Origin: Dyella psychrodurans
GTDB taxonomy: Bacteria > Pseudomonadota > Gammaproteobacteria > Xanthomonadales > Rhodanobacteraceae
Assembly: GCF_003363265.1 (NCBI RefSeq)
Contig: NZ_QRBF01000009.1
Location: 54,783-118,782 of the forward strand
Direction of reading: 5' to 3'
DNA length: 64,000 nt
Each line of letters starts with the position of its first letter. Position 1 is the first letter of the stretch. The notes beneath the pieces were generated by a model. It saw nothing but the letters and a program-made list of their open reading frames with translations. It was not told the origin of the DNA and ran no database searches. Positions 55,492-62,566 of the stretch are shown in pieces. The position numbers were made by a program, and so were the translations under genes.

Positions 55492-55667
55492 AACAACCCC
55501 CCAGGCGCATCCATCGCAGTGCAACATGGCGTCCGCGCGACGCCGTCGCGAGCCTTAAAAACAAGGGGGAAAAGGCGGAATTCTCGCATTTCCCGCCGTT
55601 CGCTACCTGAATCGGTGGAGCGCCTCGCGATTCGCCGGGAAATGTTTATGCCGCACCCGCAGCACAA

Positions 55668-55683
55668 ATGAATACGTATGCAA
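55668..55683. promoter_or_regulatory. LacI-type operator, copy C (GH13 alpha-glucosidase)
   Basis: ATGAATACGTATGCAA lies 92 bp upstream of the alpha-glucosidase start. It is the reverse complement of copy B, and each faces its own gene. Centre-to-centre distance B-C is 192 bp, so looping by a LacI-type tetramer or two dimers is possible. Confidence 0.8.
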
Positions 55684-55774
55684 CCTACTGCGAGGGGGCA
55701 AGGCCCTACGGCTAAGCTGCACACCGCTCGTCGCTTCGGCTATGGAAGCCGTGCGCCTACAGTGGGGTTTTCTA

Positions 55775-57400
55775 ATGAGTGATGCGTTTTGGTGGCGGGG
55801 CGCCGTCATCTACCAGATCTACCCTCGCAGTTTCCTCGACACCAACGGTGACGGGGTAGGCGACCTGCCGGGCATCATCCAGCGACTGGATTACGTAGCA
55901 AGCCTGGGCGTGGACGCGATCTGGGTTGCACCGTTCTTCCGCTCGCCGATGGCCGATTTCGGCTACGACATCGCCGACTACCGCGACGTGGATCCGCTGT
56001 TCGGCACGCTCGACGATTTCGATCGCCTGCTGGCCAAGGCGCACAGCCTCGGCCTGAAAGTGATGATCGACCAGGTGTTGAGTCACACCTCCGACCAGCA
56101 TGCGTGGTTCAAGGAAAGCCGCGAAAGCCGCGACAACCCCAAGGCCGACTGGTACGTGTGGGCCGATGCGAAACCTGACGGCAGCGCGCCGAACAACTGG
56201 CTGTCGCTGTTCGGCGGTTCGGCCTGGCAATGGGATCCGCGCCGCGGCCAGTACTACCTGCACAACTTCCTTGCATCGCAACCCGATCTCAATTTCCATC
56301 ATCCGGACGTGCGCGCGGCCGTGCTCGACAACGTGCGTTTCTGGCTGGAGAAAGGCGTGGATGGCTTGCGCCTGGACGCGATCAACTTCTGCTTCCACGA
56401 TCGCCAGTTGCGCGACAACCCGCCCAAGCCGAAGGAAAAGCGCGTCGGCCGCGGTTTCAGTCCCGACAATCCGTACGCGTTCCAGTATCACTGGTACAAC
56501 AACACGCAACCGGAAAACCTCGATTTTCTGGGTGAATTGCGCAATCTTCTCGACCGCTATCCCACTGCCGTGACGCTCGGCGAAATCTCTTCGGAGGATT
56601 CGCTCGCCACGATGGCCGAGTACACCACCGGCCACCGTCTGCACATGGGCTACAGCTTCGAATTGCTCAGCAGCGATTTCAGCGCCGCGTACATTCGCAA
56701 CACCGTGATGCAGCTCGAAGCGCAAATGCACGACGGCTGGCCTTGTTGGGCGATTTCCAATCACGACGTTGAACGCGTGCTCACTCGCTGGGGCAACGGC
56801 AATGCCTCGCCGCGCCTGGCGAATCTGTTGACCGCGATGGTGTGTTCGCTGCGCGGCTCGGTGTGCGTGTACCAGGGCGAAGAGTTGGGATTGACGGAAG
56901 CGAACGTGCCGTTCGAGTCCTTGCGCGATCCGTACGGGATCGCGTTCTGGCCGAATTTCAAAGGTCGCGACGGGTGCCGCACGCCGATGCCCTGGGACGA
57001 CAGCGCTTTCGCGGGCTTCAGCCAGAACACGCCGTGGCTGCCGATCGACGAAGCACACAAGACACGAGCGGTGTCCCGACAGGAAACGGATCCCGATTCG
57101 GTGCTGCACGGCTTCCGCCGATTCATGCAATGGCGGGCCAGGCAACCCGCGCTGCGCTGGGGCGACATCCGCTTCCTCGACACGCCCGAGCCCGTGCTCG
57201 CCTTCGTGCGTACACACGGCAACGAACAGGTTCTGGCCGTATTCAACCTTGGCAAACACGCCACGGAGATCGAGCTGGCCCTGCCCGGGCTCGATGCCGC
57301 GCGCCTGCTCGAGAGCCACGGCCTGCTGCAGGGCTCGCTGACCGGCCACCGCCTGCAGCTGCCCGGCCACAGCGTACTTTTCGCCCAGCTTTCAAGCTGA
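55775..57400 (+). CDS. GH13 alpha-glucosidase / oligo-1,6-glucosidase-like
   Basis: This 541-residue protein lacks a signal peptide and is probably cytoplasmic. It opens WWRGAVIYQIYPRSFLDTNGDGVGDLPG. Region I reads DQVLSHTS, region II DGLRLDAINF with the nucleophile, region III LGEISSED with the acid/base glutamate, and region IV AISNHDVERV. The pattern fits GH13_23-type alpha-glucosidases that split maltose and short dextrins taken up by the MFS permease. ATG 55775 is chosen because an upstream in-frame start lacks conserved residues. It is divergent from the TonB receptor across two operators. Confidence 0.92.
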   Translation: MSDAFWWRGAVIYQIYPRSFLDTNGDGVGDLPGIIQRLDYVASLGVDAIWVAPFFRSPMADFGYDIADYRDVDPLFGTLDDFDRLLAKAHSLGLKVMIDQVLSHTSDQHAWFKESRESRDNPKADWYVWADAKPDGSAPNNWLSLFGGSAWQWDPRRGQYYLHNFLASQPDLNFHHPDVRAAVLDNVRFWLEKGVDGLRLDAINFCFHDRQLRDNPPKPKEKRVGRGFSPDNPYAFQYHWYNNTQPENLDFLGELRNLLDRYPTAVTLGEISSEDSLATMAEYTTGHRLHMGYSFELLSSDFSAAYIRNTVMQLEAQMHDGWPCWAISNHDVERVLTRWGNGNASPRLANLLTAMVCSLRGSVCVYQGEELGLTEANVPFESLRDPYGIAFWPNFKGRDGCRTPMPWDDSAFAGFSQNTPWLPIDEAHKTRAVSRQETDPDSVLHGFRRFMQWRARQPALRWGDIRFLDTPEPVLAFVRTHGNEQVLAVFNLGKHATEIELALPGLDAARLLESHGLLQGSLTGHRLQLPGHSVLFAQLSS

Positions 57401-57416
57401 TTCGAACATGCCGCGA

Positions 57417-57435
57417 CCGCGCCGAAACGGCGCGG
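57417..57435. terminator. GC-rich hairpin after the alpha-glucosidase gene
   Basis: CCGCGCCG, AAA and CGGCGCGG form a perfect 8-bp stem 17 bp past the stop. No T tract follows. The 208-bp gap shows no other feature. Confidence 0.45.
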
Positions 57436-57608
57436 CGCCGTGCCGTGACGCAAGTCATGCGCCTCAAACGGGACCGCCGGCGCGATCTGCGCGATAATGG
57501 CGAGTCCGCCCTGTGTTATGTACTGTGCACCCCCACCGTACGTGCCACGCGCCATTGCGACGCAGGCGGCAGTCCCGCGCTTAGGAGTGAATCGAATAAA
57601 GCGCCGGC

Positions 57609-59144
57609 ATGACCCGAATTGATCGAGGAACACTGGTTTTGAATACAGCGAACGATACGGCAGCACAGCAGCGTAACCCTGGCGTGAGCGGCATGAGCCT
57701 GTATGTCCCCCAGCCCCGCGTCCCCCTCAAGGATTGGTGCGAATGGACCGGCAACTCCTGGGACAAGGTGCAGGCCGTGGTAGGTCGCAGCTTCCGCCGA
57801 CCGGCTCCCTATGAAGACGCTTACACCATGGCGGCCACCGCCGTGCTGCGCCTGATTCGCCACTACAACATCGACCCGCGCAACATCGGCCAGCTTGCGC
57901 TCGGCACCGAGAGCAGCAAGGACAATTCCGCCGGCGCGGTGATCGTGCGCGGCATGGTCGACCGCGAACTGGAGCGCATGGGCCTGCCGCGTCTTTCCCG
58001 CCAGATGGAAGTGCCCGAATTCAAGCACGCCTGCCTCGGCGGCGTGTACGCACTGAAGAGCGCGCTGCGCTATGTGGCCTTCGACGCGCACGGCAAGCAG
58101 GCCATCGTGGTGTGCAGCGACATCGCCGAATACGAGCGCGGCTCCAGTGGCGAGCAGACCCAGGGCGCCGGCGCGGTCGCGATGCTGGTCGAAGCCAATC
58201 CGAAGCTGTTCGAAGTGGATCTGGCCCACTCGGGCAGCGCCTCGGACTACCGCGGCCCCGATTTCCGCAAACCGTTCGCCCGCCATTTCGATCAGGAATA
58301 CGGCCAGCGCAGCAAGCGCGCGCACGATTTCCCGGTGTTCAGCGGCAAGTACTCCACCTTCGCCTATCTGGATGAAACGGGTCAGGCGGTGGACGCGATG
58401 CTGGAGCGACTGGGCGTTTCCGATCTCGACTTCATCAACGGCGCGGACGGCCTGTTCTTTCATCGCCCGTATCACATGATGCCGCTGCAGGCGCTGGCCT
58501 TTATCTACGCGCGCGCACTGGCGCGTGCGCCGCAACCCAACGAAGAGTTCCAGGCGCTGTGCGCGCAAGCCGGCGTGTCGCCGGAAGCGGTCGTCGAGGA
58601 GTGCCGCAACAAGCCGGACCTGTATGGCGAATTCGTGCGCCTCGGCGGCCATGCCGACGCCGCGCAGGATGCCCATCCACTCACCACCAAGCTGTCCGGC
58701 GTGGCGCGCAAGAGTCCCGCGTTCCAGGAGCTGCTCGCCACGCGCGTGAAGTTCGGCACCGACTGGGCGATGGAACTTGGCAATCTCTACACGGCCGCGC
58801 TGCCGGCGTGGATCGCCGCTGGTTTCGAGCAAGCGCTGGAGCAAGGCGCTGAGTTGTCGAATGCCAAGTTCTACGCCATCGGCTACGGCAGCGGCGATGC
58901 ATCCGAAGCGATTCCGCTGAAAGTCGTGCCGCAGTGGCGCGAGGCCGCCGGCAAGATCGGCTTCCGCAAGGCGTTGGCCGCTGCCACCGATCTGGCGCAG
59001 CACGAATACGAAGCGCTGCACGACGGCAAGCATCCCGATCTGGACTGCCCGCCGCGCGATCAGTTCATCATCGCCCGCACCGGCACCACGTACGAAGCGG
59101 CCTTCCAGGATCTGGGCGTCGACTACTACGACTTCGTGATCTGA
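57609..59144 (+). CDS. Hydroxymethylglutaryl-CoA synthase family protein
   Basis: This 511-residue thiolase-fold enzyme has the three HMG-CoA synthase catalytic positions: glutamate in LGTESSKDNS (E101), the acyl-binding cysteine in EFKHACLGGVYALKSA (C142) and histidine in FFHRPYHMM (H285). HMG-CoA synthases condense acetoacetyl-CoA with acetyl-CoA at the entry of the mevalonate pathway; related enzymes add beta-branches in polyketide synthesis. It is longer than typical bacterial HMGS (about 390 residues), with insertions around 300-360. No other mevalonate or polyketide gene is in the window. The start could instead be a TTG at 57639, which has GAGGA upstream. Confidence 0.82.
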   Translation: MTRIDRGTLVLNTANDTAAQQRNPGVSGMSLYVPQPRVPLKDWCEWTGNSWDKVQAVVGRSFRRPAPYEDAYTMAATAVLRLIRHYNIDPRNIGQLALGTESSKDNSAGAVIVRGMVDRELERMGLPRLSRQMEVPEFKHACLGGVYALKSALRYVAFDAHGKQAIVVCSDIAEYERGSSGEQTQGAGAVAMLVEANPKLFEVDLAHSGSASDYRGPDFRKPFARHFDQEYGQRSKRAHDFPVFSGKYSTFAYLDETGQAVDAMLERLGVSDLDFINGADGLFFHRPYHMMPLQALAFIYARALARAPQPNEEFQALCAQAGVSPEAVVEECRNKPDLYGEFVRLGGHADAAQDAHPLTTKLSGVARKSPAFQELLATRVKFGTDWAMELGNLYTAALPAWIAAGFEQALEQGAELSNAKFYAIGYGSGDASEAIPLKVVPQWREAAGKIGFRKALAAATDLAQHEYEALHDGKHPDLDCPPRDQFIIARTGTTYEAAFQDLGVDYYDFVI

Positions 59145-59269
59145 TGCACCTGCTGGAGGCAGCGCCATGCTGCCTCCAGCGCCATGCTTGCGCCTTCGGC
59201 ATTTTTAGATGTCTCCCCGGCGAGTACACTCGCCCTGCGTGGACAGCAAATCAGGGGGCTGGCACGACC

Positions 59270-60064
59270 ATGTTCAAGCTGAAAGGCGTACTTTCCCTTC
59301 ACTCCGGCAATCGCCTGCTGGGCGGCAGCGACCGCATTGCGCTGCTCGCCAAGATCGCCGAAACCGGCTCGATCACCGCCGCCGCCAAGGCGGTAGGCAT
59401 GAGCTACAAGGGCGCGTGGGATGCCATCGACGCCATGAACAATCTGGCGGACGAACCCCTGGTCATGCGTGTCACCGGCGGCAAAGGTGGCGGCGGTACT
59501 CATCTGACTCCGCGAGGGCAACGGCTGGTTGAAGCCTTTGCTGCCCTGGAAGACATCCAACAGCGCTTCCTCAAGCAATTCGAAACGCTGCCCGAGGCGT
59601 CGGTCGACGACATCAAACTGATAAGGAGCCTCATGTTCCGAACCAGCGCGCGCAATCAATTCTCCGGCCGCGTGGTGGCCATTCACAAGGGCGCCGTCAA
59701 CGATACGGTGGAACTCGAACTGCCTGGCGGCGAACGCGTGGTCGCCACCCTTACCAGCGAGAGCACGCAGGACCTGGGGCTTGAAGTCGGCACCGAGGCG
59801 ATTGCGCTGATCAAGGCTTCGTCAGTGCTCGTGGGCCTGACCGACGAAAACATGCGGCTATCCGCACGCAATCAGTTCGCCGGCATCGTCACCCAGGTGG
59901 TCCACGGTGCAGTGAACACGGAAGTGCGCATCCGGCTGGCCGGAGGCAGTGTGATGACGGCCATCGTTACGGCGGAAAGCGCTTCCTCGCTGGGCCTTGA
60001 GGAAGGTGTGGCCGTGGTGGCGATCGTCAAGGCGTCGAGTGTCATCCTAGGGACGACCCACTAA
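59270..60064 (+). CDS. modE: Molybdate-responsive regulator ModE
   Basis: This 264-residue regulator has an N-terminal winged helix with the ModE pattern LLAKIAETGSITAAAKAVGMSYKGAWDAIDAMNNL and a glycine-rich wing (GGKGGGGTHLTPRG). Two C-terminal Mop/TOBE molybdate-binding domains follow (SARNQFSGRVVAIHKGAVNDTVELEL and SARNQFAGIVTQVVHGAVNTEVRI). ModE-molybdate usually represses modABC and activates molybdoenzyme genes. A candidate ModE site lies downstream at 60099, before the next gene. Confidence 0.95.
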   Translation: MFKLKGVLSLHSGNRLLGGSDRIALLAKIAETGSITAAAKAVGMSYKGAWDAIDAMNNLADEPLVMRVTGGKGGGGTHLTPRGQRLVEAFAALEDIQQRFLKQFETLPEASVDDIKLIRSLMFRTSARNQFSGRVVAIHKGAVNDTVELELPGGERVVATLTSESTQDLGLEVGTEAIALIKASSVLVGLTDENMRLSARNQFAGIVTQVVHGAVNTEVRIRLAGGSVMTAIVTAESASSLGLEEGVAVVAIVKASSVILGTTH

Positions 60065-60098
60065 CCCCCCATCCGAGTGGCTATTTTTCGCGCCAAGT

Positions 60099-60122
60099 CG
60101 TCATATACTTGAAGTTATAACG
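60099..60122. promoter_or_regulatory. Candidate ModE box
   Basis: CGTCATAT (60099-60106) and TTATAACG (60115-60122) form an imperfect inverted repeat (6 of 8) over 24 bp. It resembles the enteric ModE operator, two ATAT-rich halves capped by CG. It sits between modE and the molybdopterin-domain gene, 29 bp before the latter's start. Motif and context support the call; binding is untested. Confidence 0.5.
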
Positions 60123-60150
60123 CCTCGACATGGCGCGAAAAGGTGACGTG

Positions 60151-60720
60151 ATGGCTTGGGGAAGCAGGCGTCGCACGGGGAAGAGTGTCTATGCGCGACG
60201 TTGCGCATTCGCAAGGCGGCTGACCGTGGCCATGGTCGGCTGCATCGCCCTGCCCGCCATCGCCGCTCCCTCTTCGGATTCAACCACATCGCAGAGCATT
60301 CGCCTGCTCGTCGATGGCAAAGCTCCCGTCGTTCTCGATCGTGCATCGCTATCGGCGTTGCCTCGCGCAAGCGTGACAGCCTCGGCGCATCACGAACCGC
60401 CCAGCCAATGGCAAGGCGTGGCACTGGAAGACATCTTGCGCAAGGCGAACGTCCCCAGCGGCGAACAACTGCGCGGCAAGGCGATGACGACGCTAGTGCG
60501 CATCACCGCATCCGATCACTACCAGGTTGTTTTCACGCTGGCGGAACTGGACCCGATGCTCGGCAACACACAGGTCATCCTCGCCGATACGCAGGATGGC
60601 CATCCGTTGAACAAGGGCGGTCCATTTCGCCTCATCGTGCCGGGCGACAAGCGACCGGCGCGATGGATACGCAGTGTTGCCACCATCGAAGTCGCCCAAA
60701 GCGCCGCACCGACGCCTTGA
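60151..60720 (+). CDS. Small periplasmic molybdopterin-domain (sulfite-oxidase-like) protein
   Basis: This 189-residue protein has an arginine-rich N-terminus leading into a signal peptide (cleaved after AIAA). A domain like the oxidoreductase molybdopterin-binding family follows: WQGVALEDILRKANVPSG, FTLAELDPMLG and the characteristic KGGPFRLIVPGDKRPARWIRSV end. The mature part has no cysteine, so the molybdenum-ligating cysteine of sulfite oxidase/YedY is missing. ATG 60151 has AAGGTG upstream; an ATG at 60130 is also in frame. A candidate ModE site precedes it and a porin gene follows, probably in one transcript. Confidence 0.78.
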   Translation: MAWGSRRRTGKSVYARRCAFARRLTVAMVGCIALPAIAAPSSDSTTSQSIRLLVDGKAPVVLDRASLSALPRASVTASAHHEPPSQWQGVALEDILRKANVPSGEQLRGKAMTTLVRITASDHYQVVFTLAELDPMLGNTQVILADTQDGHPLNKGGPFRLIVPGDKRPARWIRSVATIEVAQSAAPTP

Positions 60721-60785
60721 GTGATCGTTTTCCTTACAAGCAAGTAAATGAGCCGCATTCGACTATTTACCGGGGAGAGAACCGC

Positions 60786-62123
60786 ATGCTGAAAAAATGG
60801 ATGATCGCCGCCGCAACGATGGGCTTGATGATGAGCAGCGTCGTCGCGCATGCCGACGACGATAGCTACGGTCTCAACGACATCTTCACCAATGGTCACG
60901 TGGACGGCGACCTGCGCCTTTACAACTTCAACCGCCTCTATGAAAGCAAGACCACGCCGAACGCCAGCGCATTTTCGACGGCTGCATTGATCAACGCGCA
61001 AACGGGCACGTTTTTCGGCGGCTTCAGCATCGGCGGATCGTTCGTGACGGCCAATTCGTTCAACACGCATTCGAACGAGATCGCCAAGATCGATACGACA
61101 TTGGCAGGGCCCCAGAATTCGCTCGGCACATTCAGCCAGGCCTATCTGCAATACAAGAACGGCATGTTCCTGTTCCGCGGCGGCTACCAGTATCTTGCCG
61201 ACGATCCGTGGATGGGCAACAACGACTCGCGCATCATTCCTTCCTCGTACAACGCCCTGCTCGCGCAGGTCACTCCGCTGACGGGGTGGAATCTGTTTGC
61301 GATCCGCGAATACAGTTGGAAGAGCCGCACGTCCAACGGCATGTTTCCGGACAATCTGTATTACCCATCGAAATACGATGGCGATTCGATGTACGGCAAC
61401 AATGGCTCTTTGCCCCTCGATTCGCGCACCGCGCGGGGTACGTGGGAAGGCGGCACCAGCTACGTCCACGGCGGCATCAGTGCGCAATTGCGTTACTACG
61501 ATTTTCTCAACTTCGCCCGCACGTTCTATGGCGTAGGCAGCTACGTCTTCAACACGGACACCGGCTTCAATCCGGTGGTTGGCGCCCAATACCTGGCGCA
61601 GAACTATGGCTCGGATAACCGCTTCACGGAAACGGACACCAAGTTGTTCGGTGTGGCCGGCAACCGCATCGATAGCCGCGTGATCGGAGGCGACCTCGGC
61701 GTACTGATCCCCAACGGCCGCTTCGACATTTTCTACAACGACGCGAAACGCGAAGCCGGCGCCGTAGGTGGAGGCGCGATCATCTCGCCATACACCACCA
61801 ATTACGGCACTGATCCGCTGTTCACGACATCCATGATTCGCGGCCTTGTCGAAGCAGGCCCGGGGCGCGCGTGGAAAGGCAAGTTCACGTATGACCTGTT
61901 CGACAAGAAGCTGGAACTCACCACCGCCTACGCCAAATACTTCACCGATTATCGCGGCCGCAGCCACGACCTGTACTTCGACGTGATCTACCACCTCGAC
62001 GGTTATCTGAAGGGGCTTACCTTGCGCGATCGCTGGGAGCTCTCCAACGGCGGCATCGACAATCTCAACCCGACCAACAAAACGTTCGTCTACAACCGGC
62101 TGATGATCGACTACAAGTTCTGA
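60786..62123 (+). CDS. OprD-family outer-membrane porin
   Basis: This 445-residue protein has a signal peptide (MLKKWMIAAATMGLMMSSVVAHA) and a beta barrel with aromatic-rich strands, ending in FVYNRLMIDYKF with a terminal phenylalanine. GHVDGDLRLYNFNRLYES is an OprD-type opening. A GGGGAGAG site precedes the ATG. OprD proteins pass basic amino acids or small organic acids; the substrate here is unknown. It lies 65 bp after the molybdopterin-domain gene. Confidence 0.82.
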   Translation: MLKKWMIAAATMGLMMSSVVAHADDDSYGLNDIFTNGHVDGDLRLYNFNRLYESKTTPNASAFSTAALINAQTGTFFGGFSIGGSFVTANSFNTHSNEIAKIDTTLAGPQNSLGTFSQAYLQYKNGMFLFRGGYQYLADDPWMGNNDSRIIPSSYNALLAQVTPLTGWNLFAIREYSWKSRTSNGMFPDNLYYPSKYDGDSMYGNNGSLPLDSRTARGTWEGGTSYVHGGISAQLRYYDFLNFARTFYGVGSYVFNTDTGFNPVVGAQYLAQNYGSDNRFTETDTKLFGVAGNRIDSRVIGGDLGVLIPNGRFDIFYNDAKREAGAVGGGAIISPYTTNYGTDPLFTTSMIRGLVEAGPGRAWKGKFTYDLFDKKLELTTAYAKYFTDYRGRSHDLYFDVIYHLDGYLKGLTLRDRWELSNGGIDNLNPTNKTFVYNRLMIDYKF

Positions 62124-62231
62124 GCGTTCATGAAAGTTTGCTGAGAGCCTGGCGATGCGGAATGGGTGAAGCGCCTTCCTTCAAGCGAAGGCGCCGCCTA
62201 TGATCGGAACATCATTCTCAAGGAGCGAATC

Positions 62232-62450
62232 ATGCGCGCCATTTTGACCATCGTCGGCATCGTGCTGCTGGTAGGCGGCCTGTGGGTGGTATTCGGTCAT
62301 GCCAGCTACACGCAGACCGACACCCTGGTCCAGCTGGGTTCGGCCAAACTCACTGCAACGCACGACAAAGCCATCCCGCAGTGGATGGGCATCAGCGGCA
62401 TCGTGGTCGGTGCGCTGTTGGCGCTGGGCGGATTGATGTCCAAGCGCTGA
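62232..62450 (+). CDS. Small DUF3185-like membrane protein
   Basis: This 72-residue protein has two hydrophobic segments (about 3-20 and 52-69) and a short polar loop with DKAIPQWMGISG. AAGGAGCG lies just before ATG 62232, which is far better than the open frame upstream. The pattern fits the DUF3185 family of small inner-membrane proteins of unknown function. It is monocistronic by spacing. Confidence 0.75.
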   Translation: MRAILTIVGIVLLVGGLWVVFGHASYTQTDTLVQLGSAKLTATHDKAIPQWMGISGIVVGALLALGGLMSKR

Positions 62451-62464
62451 CCCACCCTTTCGCG

Positions 62465-62522
62465 CTCGTCATTGACCAGCTTCGCTGTTGTAAAGCGCCT
62501 CGGCGCAGGCCGGAATGACGAG
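62465..62522. repeat. REP-like palindrome with an enlarged loop
   Basis: CTCGTCATT (62465-62473) pairs with AATGACGAG (62514-62522). The 3' side carries the full GCAGGCCGGAATGACG of the repeat family, but the 5' CCGG is replaced by about 40 unrelated bases. It looks like a decayed copy of the element at 44043. Confidence 0.5.
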
Positions 62523-62566
62523 TCTATAGCGCCTCGACGACACATCCACCCGCTACAATCTTGCAG

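Noticed and set aside
55772..57370. Long open frame opposite the GH13 alpha-glucosidase
   Set aside because: It is a shadow frame; the plus-strand gene has all GH13 catalytic regions.
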